Position numbers and translations under genes: made by a program. The notes below the pieces were generated by a model that saw only the letters and a list, made by a program, of their open reading frames with translations, was not told where the DNA came from and did no database searches. Below, piece after piece: positions 16,223 to 24,950 of a stretch of 64,000 nt of DNA (the stretch's first letter is position 1; every line of letters begins with the position of its first letter). Source of the DNA: Paradevosia sp036499825 (lineage in GTDB: Bacteria > Pseudomonadota > Alphaproteobacteria > Rhizobiales > Devosiaceae). Location: the NCBI GenBank assembly GCA_036499825.1, contig DASYCZ010000037.1, positions 247,943-311,942 on the forward strand, written 5' to 3'.

Positions 16223-17629
16223 ATGCAGGTTCACCCCCTCTCCCGCCTGATGCCGATGATCCTGGCGGTCGCCCTGTTCATGGAACAGATGGATTCGACC
16301 GTCATCTCCACCTCCCTGCCCGCCATCGCCACCGATATCGGCACCTCGCCGGTGGCGCTGAAACTGGCGGTGACGACTTATCTGGTGGCGCTGGCGATCT
16401 TCATTCCGATCAGCGGCTGGATGTCGGACCGGTACGGGGCACGCAACATCTTCCGGCTGGCGATCTTCGTGTTCATGCTCGGCTCGATCGCCTGCGCCTT
16501 TTCCAACTCCATAGAAACCTTCGTGGTGTCGCGCTTCCTGCAGGGCATTGGCGGCTCGATGATGACGCCGGTCGGCCGATTGCTGCTGGTGCGCGGCACG
16601 CCGCGCAACCAGTTGGTCAACGCCATGGCCTGGCTCACCATTCCGGCCCTGATCGGGCCGATACTGGGGCCGCCCATCGGCGGCTTCCTGACCACATTCC
16701 TGAGCTGGCACTGGGTCTTCTGGATCAACATCCCCATCGGGGTGATGGGCATCATCCTCGTCACCAGGTTCCTGCCAGCGGGAGAGCCGCGCAATCCACG
16801 GCCAATGGATTTTCCGGGCTTCATCCTCTCCGGCATCGGCTTCAGCGGCCTGGTGTTCGGGCTTTCGGTGATCAGCCTGCCGGCACTGCCGATCATCTAT
16901 GGCTATCTGACGGTCGCGGTCGGCGTCATCTGCGGGCTCCTCTACCTGCTGCATGCCAAGCGGGCCAAATATCCGCTGCTCGACCCCAAGATGTTCCGCT
17001 ACCCGCTGTTTCGCGCCGCTGTGGTGGGGGCATCGAACTTCCGCATCGGCATCGGCGCCATGCCGTTCCTGCTGCCGCTGATGCTGCAGCTCGGATTCGG
17101 TCTGACGCCGTTCGAATCGGGCATGATCACCTTCATCAGCGCCGTGGGCGCCATGGGCTCCAAATTCCTCGCGACACGGACATTCAACGCCTTCGGCTTC
17201 CGCAACGTCTTGATCGCCACGACCGCGATTTCGAGCGTGTTCCTCGCGGTCAATGGCTTTTGGACGGCCGAAACGCCGGTGGCGCTCATCATGGTCTGCC
17301 TCCTGGCCGGAAGCCTGTTGCGGTCGATGGCATTTTCGGGCGTCAACGCCATGGCCTTCGCGGATGTGGACGAAGCCGACAACAGCCAGGCGACGGCGAT
17401 CAACGCCGTGGCGCAGCAGATTTCGGTGGCCATGGGCGTCGCCGTCGGCGGTGGGGTGCTCGATCTTTCCAGCAGCCTGCTGCATGGCGGAAAGATCGAG
17501 ATCCTCGACTTTCACATCGCCTTCTTCGCGGTGGCGATCATTTCGGCGCTGTCCTGCATCACCTTCATGCGGCTGCCCGCTGATGCCGGCGACATGCTGA
17601 CCACGCGCCACGGGGCGCACGGGCACTAG
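16223..17629 (+). CDS. MFS multidrug exporter, DHA2 (EmrB/QacA) type
   Basis: A 468-aa proton-coupled exporter. The first helix ends with FMEQMDSTVISTSLPAIA, which holds the family acidic residue of membrane segment 1. GWMSDRYGARNIF is the MFS motif A, and a motif C-like GPILGPPIGG follows near residue 150. At this length 12-14 membrane segments are expected. The start is uncertain: the ATG at 16223 lacks a clear ribosome site and an internal ATG (16250) is possible. It diverges from the hydrolase gene, so it could export the product of the neighbouring cluster (inference only). Confidence 0.86.
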   Translation: MQVHPLSRLMPMILAVALFMEQMDSTVISTSLPAIATDIGTSPVALKLAVTTYLVALAIFIPISGWMSDRYGARNIFRLAIFVFMLGSIACAFSNSIETFVVSRFLQGIGGSMMTPVGRLLLVRGTPRNQLVNAMAWLTIPALIGPILGPPIGGFLTTFLSWHWVFWINIPIGVMGIILVTRFLPAGEPRNPRPMDFPGFILSGIGFSGLVFGLSVISLPALPIIYGYLTVAVGVICGLLYLLHAKRAKYPLLDPKMFRYPLFRAAVVGASNFRIGIGAMPFLLPLMLQLGFGLTPFESGMITFISAVGAMGSKFLATRTFNAFGFRNVLIATTAISSVFLAVNGFWTAETPVALIMVCLLAGSLLRSMAFSGVNAMAFADVDEADNSQATAINAVAQQISVAMGVAVGGGVLDLSSSLLHGGKIEILDFHIAFFAVAIISALSCITFMRLPADAGDMLTTRHGAHGH

Positions 17630-17669
17630 GCAGGCGCCGAACCCGATCAAACAGCCGAGAGGACCAGCC

Positions 17670-17987
17670 ATGGCAGAGCGCATCGCCTTCCGCATGAATC
17701 TCAACCCCGGCCAGGCGGCCGAATACAAGAAACGACATGAAGAAATCTTCCCCGAGCTGGTCAAGGCGCTCAAGGATGCAGGGGTTTCGGACTATTCCAT
17801 CTGGCTCGATCCAGAGACCGGCCATCTGTTCGGCATCCTGACGCGCAGCGACGACCACACGATGGCCGCCCTTCCCCAGACGGCAATCATGAAGCGGTGG
17901 TGGGCGCATATGGCGGACATCATGGAAACGCATTCGGACAATGTACCGGTACAGGTCGATCTGCAGCAGGTATTTCTGCTGCCCTAG
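17670..17987 (+). CDS. rhaM: L-rhamnose mutarotase
   Basis: A 105-aa dimeric alpha/beta-barrel protein that interconverts the anomers of L-rhamnose. Family features visible: AFRMNLNPGQAAEYKKRHEE, the acidic SIWLDPETGHLFG segment and the C-terminal RWWAHMADIME. Length equals the family norm of about 104 residues. It stands alone, with no rhamnose isomerase, kinase or transporter genes beside it, between an MFS exporter and HrpB. The start has an AGAGGACC ribosome-like sequence upstream. Confidence 0.9.
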   Translation: MAERIAFRMNLNPGQAAEYKKRHEEIFPELVKALKDAGVSDYSIWLDPETGHLFGILTRSDDHTMAALPQTAIMKRWWAHMADIMETHSDNVPVQVDLQQVFLLP

Positions 17988-18025
17988 GACTTGCCCACCC
18001 GGCCGATCTTGGCCATGACAACGGC

Positions 18026-20476
18026 ATGAACCCTCGCCTGCCCATCGAAGACGCCTTGCCGGAGCTGTTGGCGGCACTGGCCGCCGGATCGCGCGCAGTG
18101 CTTGTGGCGCCACCCGGGGCCGGCAAGACCACGCGCGTGCCGCTGGCGCTGCTGGACGCAGGCTGGCGCGGCGATGGCCGCATCATCGTGCTGGAGCCGC
18201 GACGGCTGGCGGCCCGCACGGCGGCGCGGCGCATGGCGCAAACACTAGGCGAAGCGGTGGGCGAAACCGTGGGTTACCGCGTCCGCAGCGACAGCAAGGT
18301 GAGCAAGCGGACACGCATCGAGGTGGTGACCGAGGGCGTCTTCACCCGCATGATCCTCGACGATGCGGAATTGCCGGGCATCGCGGCGGTGCTGTTCGAT
18401 GAATTTCACGAACGCAGCCTCGATGCCGATCTCGGGCTGGCGCTGGCACTGGACGCATCGGCGTTGCGCGAGGATCTGCGGTTGCTGGTGATGTCGGCGA
18501 CCATCGACGGAGCGCGCATCGCTCGGCTGATGGGCGATGCGCCGGTGGTGATCAGCGAGGGGCGTGCCTTTGCGGTAGAGACCCACTATCGCGAACCGGA
18601 CCCGCTACAACGGCTGGAAGACCAGGTTGCCGGGGCGGTGGCCGAAGCGATGCGGATGGAAACCGGATCGGTGCTGGTGTTCCTGCCCGGGCAAAGCGAG
18701 ATCCTGCGGACCGCGGACCGGCTGCGGCAACGCTTGCCGGCGAGCGTCGATATCGCGCCGCTGTTCGGGCAATTGACGCCGGCGGAACAGGATCGCGCTA
18801 TCCAGCCGGCGCCGGAAGGACGGCGCAAAGTGGTGCTGGCCACCTCGATCGCGGAGACCTCGCTCACCATCGAAGGCATTCGGGTGGTGGTGGATTCGGG
18901 ATTGCGGCGGGTGCCGGCCTATGAGCCCGCCACCGGCCTCAGCACGCTCGTCACGAAGAAAGTGTCGCGCGCCGGCGCCGACCAGCGGCGCGGACGTGCG
19001 GGCCGCACTGAGCCCGGCATCTGCTACCGGCTGTGGAACGAAGGCCAGACGGCGGCCCTCGAGGCATTCGATACCCCCGAAATACTGGATGCGGATCTTT
19101 CAGGCCTCGTGCTCGACCTGGCGGGCTGGGGCGTAATCGACCCCGCGCAACTGGCATTTCTCGATCCGCCACCGAAGCCGGCATGGACGGAAGCAGTCAG
19201 CCTGCTACAGGGACTGGAAGCGCTCGATGCCGGCGGGCATATCACGGGCGAAGGACGCGCCTTGACGCGGCTGCCGCTCATGCCTCGGCTGGCGCATATG
19301 GTGCAGCAGGCAATCGGGCAAGGCGAGGCGCAGGACGCTGCCGAGATCGCGGTGCTGATCGGCGAGCGCGGCCTTGGCGGCGACAGCACGGATCTGGCAC
19401 ATCGGCTGAGCCGGTTTCGTGGCGACAACGGACGTCGCGCCGAGGAAGCGCGGGCCCTGGCCCGGCGCTGGGCGGCGCTGGTCGGGGGTGGCCGGAGCAA
19501 CCCCGCGGTCGATGTCGGGCAGCATCTGGCGCGGGCCTATCCCGATCGCATCGCCCAGGCGGCAGGCGCACGTGGCCGGTTCCGGCTGGCCAATGGGCGC
19601 GGCGCCAGCCTGGAGCCGGGTGATGGTCTCGCCGGATCGGCTTATCTGGTGGTGGCGGATGTGACCGGCACGGCCGCCGACGGCAAGATACGAGCGGCGG
19701 CGGCAATCGACCGGGACACCATCGAGGCGCTGTTCGCGCACCGTATCGTCAGCGAGTCGGTGCTGGCCTTCGATCGGTCCACGCGACAGGTGCGGGCGCG
19801 GCGGCTGCGCCGGCTGGATGCCCTGCGGCTCGGCGAGGCGCCAGCCCCGGTCGAGGACAAGGAAGCAGCAGCCAGACTCCTGGCTGCCGGCATCGCCGAA
19901 CTCGGCATCGCATTGCTGCCCTGGAGCAAGGAGCAGAAGACGCTGCGGATGCGCTCGAGCTATCTCAACCGCACCCTGGGGGCGACCTGGCCGGATTTGT
20001 CGGATGAGACGCTGGGGCAGAACGATGCGGAGTGGCTGGTACCGTTCATCATCGGACGCACGGAGTTGGCGGCGATCACGGCAGACGATCTTGGCCAGGC
20101 GCTCGAGCAACTGCTGCCCTGGGCTCGGCGCGCGGAGATGGAGCAACTGCTGCCGGCGCATTTCGAGGCGCCCACGGGATCGCGGCTGCCGATCGATTAC
20201 GGGGCCGAGAACGGGCCGGCACTGGAAGTGCGCGTGCAGGAACTGTTCGGACTCGACAAGCATCCGAGCGTTGCGGGCGGCAAGGTGCCGCTGTTGCTGG
20301 TGCTGTTGTCGCCCGCGCATCGCCCGATCCAGACGACGCGTGACCTGCCCGGGTTCTGGCGTGGCTCCTGGAAGGATGTCGCCAAGGACCTGAAGGGCCG
20401 CTACCCACGGCACCCCTGGCCCGACGATCCGCTGGCGGCGCCGCCGACCAGCCGCGCCAAGCCACGCGGCACCTAG
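18026..20476 (+). CDS. hrpB: ATP-dependent RNA helicase HrpB
   Basis: 816 aa from the ATG at 18026, which opens MNPRLPIEDALPEL; the longer frame upstream covers the mutarotase gene and is rejected. A DEAH-type superfamily 2 helicase: Walker A APPGAGKTT (residues 28-36), motif II DEFHERSLDADL, motif III MSATIDG and motif VI QRRGRAGRTEPG. The HA2-type domain and the HrpB-specific C-terminal domain follow. Length matches the family (about 820 aa). The cellular RNA substrate of HrpB is not well defined in most bacteria. Confidence 0.93.
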   Translation: MNPRLPIEDALPELLAALAAGSRAVLVAPPGAGKTTRVPLALLDAGWRGDGRIIVLEPRRLAARTAARRMAQTLGEAVGETVGYRVRSDSKVSKRTRIEVVTEGVFTRMILDDAELPGIAAVLFDEFHERSLDADLGLALALDASALREDLRLLVMSATIDGARIARLMGDAPVVISEGRAFAVETHYREPDPLQRLEDQVAGAVAEAMRMETGSVLVFLPGQSEILRTADRLRQRLPASVDIAPLFGQLTPAEQDRAIQPAPEGRRKVVLATSIAETSLTIEGIRVVVDSGLRRVPAYEPATGLSTLVTKKVSRAGADQRRGRAGRTEPGICYRLWNEGQTAALEAFDTPEILDADLSGLVLDLAGWGVIDPAQLAFLDPPPKPAWTEAVSLLQGLEALDAGGHITGEGRALTRLPLMPRLAHMVQQAIGQGEAQDAAEIAVLIGERGLGGDSTDLAHRLSRFRGDNGRRAEEARALARRWAALVGGGRSNPAVDVGQHLARAYPDRIAQAAGARGRFRLANGRGASLEPGDGLAGSAYLVVADVTGTAADGKIRAAAAIDRDTIEALFAHRIVSESVLAFDRSTRQVRARRLRRLDALRLGEAPAPVEDKEAAARLLAAGIAELGIALLPWSKEQKTLRMRSSYLNRTLGATWPDLSDETLGQNDAEWLVPFIIGRTELAAITADDLGQALEQLLPWARRAEMEQLLPAHFEAPTGSRLPIDYGAENGPALEVRVQELFGLDKHPSVAGGKVPLLLVLLSPAHRPIQTTRDLPGFWRGSWKDVAKDLKGRYPRHPWPDDPLAAPPTSRAKPRGT

Positions 20477-20580
20477 AGCGCTTCACGTTTTGATTGCATC
20501 AAAACGAACGCTCTCAGTCTTTGTTTTGGCACATGTTCGAGCCGGAAAAGTGGCATCCACTTTTCCTGAAAACGCTTTAG
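20475..20580. repeat. Dispersed intergenic palindromic repeat, copy 1
   Basis: A 106-bp unit between convergent hrpB and the chemotaxis operon. It contains two perfect hairpins. The first is CGTTTTGAT/ATCAAAACG (20486-20506), flanked by AGAGCG/CGCTCT. The second is GGAAAAGTGG/CCACTTTTCC (20544-20566). The hrpB stop codon TAG is the first part of the repeat. The last 23 bp recur at 53379-53400 with two differences. It resembles an intergenic repeat common in Hyphomicrobiales (recall). It may also act as a terminator for both convergent units. Confidence 0.65.
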
Positions 20581-20583
20581 GCG

Positions 20584-22380
20584 TCAGAAGAACAGCGCGT
20601 CCAGGTCTTCCTCTGCTGCCGGCGTCATCACTTCAGGCTGGGGCTCCGGCTCGGCCCGACCGAACAGCCGGTCATGGATCTGGCGTTCGCTGCCCATGGT
20701 GTAAGTGGTGCGCAGGTGCGCCAGCACGCCGGTGACCGAGCCCGTGGGCGAAGTGCCGGCCAGCCACGGCGTGAGGGCGAAGGCACCAAGACGGGACTGA
20801 ACCTCCGCCATGGCGTCGGCGATGGCGGCGTGGTCGGAAAAACCGATGGCGGCACGATCGAGACATTTGAGCGCCTGCGTGCCGTCACGATCGAGCACGA
20901 CCAGCGCCTCGGCCATGCGGGCATCGATGGTTTCGAGCAAAGCGACGGATGCGCGGGCTTCCTGTTCGAGCGCCCCCACCTGCCCTGCCGCATCGTCGGC
21001 AGCGGCGCGGTTGAAGGATTGTGCGAGTTCGGCGGCCTGCTTGAGGTTGCCCATTGCGGCCTCGGCGGCGAGCACCGTCTCGCCGGTCAATTGCCGGAGC
21101 TGTTGGGCGATGACGTCGAGCGCCTTGCCGCGAGGACCGAGCTGGGCGCATTTGACGGCGGCGTTGAGGCTCACCAGCCGCATATTGGCTTCGATCTCCT
21201 GCACGGCCTCGACGTGGCCGAGAAGGATATCGACGGTGGCGGCGACGGCGGCGGCCATCTGGTCCAGCTTGCCCCGTTCGGTTTCGCAGTCACCAAGCAC
21301 GTGCGAGGCCTCCCGGAGATCGGCATTGAGCACGGCCAGCGGCGACTGACCCTGCTTGCTGCCCTGCCCGTAAAGATGCTGGCTATGCTCCATGATGGTC
21401 TTGGCATCGACGGCCAACTGGCGCAGGGCATCGTCGGCTCCGGTCACCTCCAGCGTGAAGGTGTTGCCGGTATCGGCCAGTTGCTCGACCTCAAGCGTCG
21501 ATACGGCCTGCAGCAACACCGACTCATCGCTCTGTGCCAGGACGATAGCGCCAGCCTTGCCGGCGACTTCGCGGCCAGACAGCAGGTCGCGCAGGGCGAT
21601 GATGCCGGTTTCGACATGCTCGACGCGCTGGCGTGTCGCATCGCCGACCTGAAGGGCGGAGACGGCCGCGGCGATACGGCCGGTGATCTGGCGCGAAACG
21701 CGCCCGGTCTCGGCACTGCCGGCGGCGGATTCGCGGCGGCGGCGGGTGACTTCATCGAGATTGCGGCGGAGGCGCAAGGCGAGGCCGGTGAGCGTATCCT
21801 TGTGCGAGGTCTCGAAATGCGAACGCTGTTCCGCGGCCTTGCGGACGTTATCGGTCAACTGGCCGTAGACGAGGGAGAAATCCTGGATGGTGGTGGTGGC
21901 GCTTTCGGACAGCGAGGCGATGTCGGTGGTGAAGACGTCGAAATCCTGCAGACGCCCGACGATACCGGCGGCAACGACGCGGGCATTGATGGCGACGATG
22001 CCCATCATCTTGACCGCCTTGCGAAGGTCCGAGATCGGCTGCTCGGCGGCCTTCACGACTGAGACGAGACGCGCGATGTCCTCACCCTCGGCGGAAAAGG
22101 AAGCCGCAATGGCTTCGGCACGCTGGCCCACGGCGTCGAGACGGCTCGTGGCCTCGACCATTTCCTGGCTTTCCAGGTCACGCGGCAAGGCTTCGAAGAC
22201 CGACGAAATACGGCCCAGGATACCGGCAGCCTGAGTCAGGCTGCCGCCGACATCGACGAAGGCGGTTTCTATGCGCTCACGGGGAGCGCCGAGATCTTCG
22301 GCGAGCTGCTGCAACTGCAGTGCAAGCGCAGGATCGACGGCCTCGGAAACAGGCTGGGGTTGCTCCGCCAGTGCGTTCAT
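20584..22380 (-). CDS. Cytosolic MCP-like chemotaxis protein with a CheZ-like C-terminal tail
   Basis: 598 aa, no membrane segment, mostly helical coiled coil. Two segments resemble the MCP signalling tip: VKMMGIVAINARVVAAGIVG near residue 125 and MRLVSLNAAVKCAQLGPRGK near residue 400. The extreme C-terminus, EEDLDALFF, is acidic then hydrophobic like the CheY-binding end of CheZ. It is the last gene of the che operon and overlaps cheB as ATGA. No CheZ or CheC is otherwise present. It may be a soluble receptor or a CheY-P-binding factor; both readings are inference. Confidence 0.6.
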   Translation of the reverse strand: MNALAEQPQPVSEAVDPALALQLQQLAEDLGAPRERIETAFVDVGGSLTQAAGILGRISSVFEALPRDLESQEMVEATSRLDAVGQRAEAIAASFSAEGEDIARLVSVVKAAEQPISDLRKAVKMMGIVAINARVVAAGIVGRLQDFDVFTTDIASLSESATTTIQDFSLVYGQLTDNVRKAAEQRSHFETSHKDTLTGLALRLRRNLDEVTRRRRESAAGSAETGRVSRQITGRIAAAVSALQVGDATRQRVEHVETGIIALRDLLSGREVAGKAGAIVLAQSDESVLLQAVSTLEVEQLADTGNTFTLEVTGADDALRQLAVDAKTIMEHSQHLYGQGSKQGQSPLAVLNADLREASHVLGDCETERGKLDQMAAAVAATVDILLGHVEAVQEIEANMRLVSLNAAVKCAQLGPRGKALDVIAQQLRQLTGETVLAAEAAMGNLKQAAELAQSFNRAAADDAAGQVGALEQEARASVALLETIDARMAEALVVLDRDGTQALKCLDRAAIGFSDHAAIADAMAEVQSRLGAFALTPWLAGTSPTGSVTGVLAHLRTTYTMGSERQIHDRLFGRAEPEPQPEVMTPAAEEDLDALFF

Positions 22381-23522
22381 CGTGCAGCAGCCTTCTGGTC
22401 GCTGGCGCGCGCGGCGCTCAGAATTTCGGTGGCAATGCGGTTGAGCGGCAGGATCTTGGCGGCCGCACCGCGTTGGATGGCTTCCTTGGGCATGCCGAAG
22501 ACGACGCTGGACTCCTCGTCCTGGGCGACGGTCGCGGCACCGGTCTGGCGCATTTCGAGCAGGCCCCGCGCCCCGTCATCGCCCATGCCGGTGAGCAGGA
22601 TGCCGATGGCGTTAGGCCCGGCATTCTGCGAGGCCGAGCGGAACAGGACGTCGACGGACGGACGATGGCGGGAGACGTGCGGACCATCGATGATGTTGAC
22701 GGTGTAGCGCGTACCCGTGCGATGCAGCACCATGTGCTGATTCCCGGGAGCGATGATGACACGACCGGCCTGCACTATGTCGCCGTTCTCGCCTTCCTTG
22801 ATCTCCATGGCGCAGATGCCATTGAGGCGGCGGGCGAAGGCGTTGGTGAACTTTTCCGGCATGTGCTGGACGATGACGATGGGCGGGCAATCGGCAGGCA
22901 GAGCCTGAAGGACTTCGCGCAACGCTTCGGTGCCGCCCGTGGAGGCGCCGATGCAAACGATTTTCTCGGTCACCGGCATGCTGGCAAGGATGGCGGCGGC
23001 GCGCGAAGCCGACTTCTGCGGCAGGATGGCGTCGGCCGTCAGCTTGGCTTCGATGGTGAGGCGCGGCGCCGGCTTGTGGATGCCGCGGAACTTTGCATGT
23101 GCGGCAGCCTTGGCGGCGTCACAGATGCGCATGCGGGAATCCTGCAGGAACTGCGCGGTATCGACGCGCGGCTTGGTGACGACGTCGATGGCGCCAGCCT
23201 CCATGGCCTGCATCAGCGTGTCGGAGCCGGCTTCGGCAAGGCTGGAGCAGATGACGACGGGGATCGGCCGCTGTGCCATCATCTTGCGCAGGAAGGTCAG
23301 CCCATCCATGCGCGGCAGTTCGATATCGAGGAAGATCACATCCGGCACTTCCTGGCGGATGCGCTCGACGGCGACGTAAGGATCGGCGGCGGTCGCCATG
23401 ACTTCCAGGTCGGGATCGCTGCTGATGATGTCGCTCAGCGTCAGCCGGACCGAAGCGGAGTCGTCGACGATGAGAACGCGGATCTTCTTGGCGGAGTCTG
23501 GCGTGGTCGAAATTTCAGCCAT
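22377..23522 (-). CDS. cheB: Chemotaxis protein-glutamate methylesterase/glutaminase CheB
   Basis: 381 aa from the ATG at 23522; an upstream ATG at 23558 lies within cheR. Receiver domain: VLIVDDSAS and phospho-acceptor D66 in VIFLDIELPRMDG. The C-terminal methylesterase shows its triad as Ser in IGASTGGTEA, His in VQHMPEKF and Asp in LLTGMGDDGARG. It removes methyl groups from MCP glutamates and is activated by CheA through the receiver domain. It follows cheR by seven bases. Confidence 0.95.
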   Translation of the reverse strand: MAEISTTPDSAKKIRVLIVDDSASVRLTLSDIISSDPDLEVMATAADPYVAVERIRQEVPDVIFLDIELPRMDGLTFLRKMMAQRPIPVVICSSLAEAGSDTLMQAMEAGAIDVVTKPRVDTAQFLQDSRMRICDAAKAAAHAKFRGIHKPAPRLTIEAKLTADAILPQKSASRAAAILASMPVTEKIVCIGASTGGTEALREVLQALPADCPPIVIVQHMPEKFTNAFARRLNGICAMEIKEGENGDIVQAGRVIIAPGNQHMVLHRTGTRYTVNIIDGPHVSRHRPSVDVLFRSASQNAGPNAIGILLTGMGDDGARGLLEMRQTGAATVAQDEESSVVFGMPKEAIQRGAAAKILPLNRIATEILSAARASDQKAAAR

Positions 23523-23529
23523 TGGCGGC

Positions 23530-24405
23530 TCACGACTTCTGGAAAATCGCCGGGGCAACCTGGCGCATGGTGATGGAGGTACCGATCATGGATTCAGAAT
23601 GACCAAGGATCAGATAACCGCCGGGACGAAGATGATCGACGAGCCGGTTGATGACGGCTTCCTGGTCCTTCTTTTCAAAATAGATGAGGACGTTGCGCAG
23701 GAAGACGACATCGACGTCGCGATCGAACGGATAGGTGCGATCCATCAGGTTGAGCCGGGCGAAGCGCACATAGCGGCGGAGTTCGGGCGCCATGCGGACT
23801 TCGGGCCGTACGGAGGCCTTGCGGGCAAACATCACGTAGCGCGAAAGCTTGGCGGCCGGAACCGGCGCGATCATCTCGGCCGGATAGACGGCGCGCTCGC
23901 CCTGATCCAGCACGGCGGTCGAGATATCGGTGCCCAAAACAGCGAAGCGGAAGTCGCGGCGGGCCGCGGCGAGATCGGCCAGGACCATCGCAATGGTATA
24001 GGCTTCGGCGCCGGTGGAACTCGCGGCACTCCAGATCTTCAACAGCGGCTCGCGCTCACTCTTGCGCGTGGCCAGCAGCTGCGGAACGATGGTGTTCTCG
24101 AGATGGGTGAAATGCTCGGGTTCACGGAAGAAATCGGTCTTGTTGGTGGTGACGGCGTTGATGAGGTAGAGCCGCTCCTGATCCAGCCCGTCATTGCGGA
24201 ACAGATGGGCGCAGTAGTCATCGAAGCATTCGAAGCCCAGGGCGCGGACGCGCTTGCGCAGGCGCCCCTCCACCATCAGGCGCTTGGCCGGCGGCAGCTT
24301 GATGCCGACTTCGGAGCCAATCATGGCGGAGATGCGCTGGTAGTCCAGCGTGCTGAGATGATCGTCGCCATCGACCGTGGCGGTGGTGCGTAGTGCGAGT
24401 GCCAA
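23530..24405 (-). CDS. cheR: Chemotaxis protein methyltransferase CheR
   Basis: A 291-aa SAM-dependent methyltransferase of MCP glutamates. N-terminal helical domain with IKLPPAKRLMVEGRLRKRVRALG; the catalytic domain shows VTTNKTDFFREPEHF, the SAM loop WSAASSTGAEAYTIAM, and DVVFLRNVLIYFE. The only start consistent with full length is a TTG at 24405, preceded by GGAG at normal spacing. Paired with cheB downstream. Confidence 0.94.
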   Translation of the reverse strand: MALALRTTATVDGDDHLSTLDYQRISAMIGSEVGIKLPPAKRLMVEGRLRKRVRALGFECFDDYCAHLFRNDGLDQERLYLINAVTTNKTDFFREPEHFTHLENTIVPQLLATRKSEREPLLKIWSAASSTGAEAYTIAMVLADLAAARRDFRFAVLGTDISTAVLDQGERAVYPAEMIAPVPAAKLSRYVMFARKASVRPEVRMAPELRRYVRFARLNLMDRTYPFDRDVDVVFLRNVLIYFEKKDQEAVINRLVDHLRPGGYLILGHSESMIGTSITMRQVAPAIFQKS

Positions 24406-24462
24406 GATAGTCTCCGGACCGCGGCGACAGACCAGCCCCAGGGGCGGTCTGCCGGACGGTGG

Positions 24463-24939
24463 TTAAGCGGCTTGCTGGGTGCCACGGCTGGAAGGCATGT
24501 CCATGCCTCCCAGCAGGCGGTCGAGATCGAGCACGGTCACGAACGAGCCGTTGCGGCGGCCGATGCCGGCGATGCAATCGCCGCTCCAGTCGCCCTTGAC
24601 GGTCGGCGGTGGATCGAGCCGATCCTCGTCGAGCACGGTCACCTCGAATACACGGTCGGTCTTGAGGCCTACCGTCACCGAATCCGTCGGTCCATTGACC
24701 GTCAATACGACGATACGGGTGTTCTCCGTATCCTCGACCGGATCGAGGCCGAGCGTCAGGCGCAGGTCGAGCACCGGGATGCCCCGGCCGCGGACATCGA
24801 TCATGCCGAGCAGGTTGAGGGGAGCCTGCGGCAGGCGCGCTATCGGGCGCATGTCGAGGATTTCCTGAACCCTTTCGACGGGTGCCGCGAAGAGTTCCTT
24901 CGCGACACCCAGGGTTACGTATTGGGCGTTTTCAGACAT
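24463..24939 (-). CDS. cheW: Chemotaxis coupling protein CheW (copy next to cheR)
   Basis: A 158-aa SH3-like adaptor linking MCPs to CheA. Family segments visible: EILDMRPIARLPQAPLNLLG, DVRGRGIPVLDLR and the end FVTVLDLDRLLGG. The ATG has a GGGGAAG ribosome site. It differs clearly from the second CheW at 29027-29521, so the operon may form two types of receptor-kinase array or a mixed one. Confidence 0.93.
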   Translation of the reverse strand: MSENAQYVTLGVAKELFAAPVERVQEILDMRPIARLPQAPLNLLGMIDVRGRGIPVLDLRLTLGLDPVEDTENTRIVVLTVNGPTDSVTVGLKTDRVFEVTVLDEDRLDPPPTVKGDWSGDCIAGIGRRNGSFVTVLDLDRLLGGMDMPSSRGTQQAA

Positions 24940-24950
24940 TGCTTCCCCGC

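Noticed and set aside
16060..17583. 507-codon plus-strand frame overlapping the MFS gene in another frame
   Set aside because: No hydrophobic pattern; the MFS frame has all family motifs.
15971..17773. 600-codon minus-strand frame opposite the MFS gene
   Set aside because: Asp/His/Arg-rich with no domain; it is antisense to a clear MFS transporter, which is typical in high-GC DNA.
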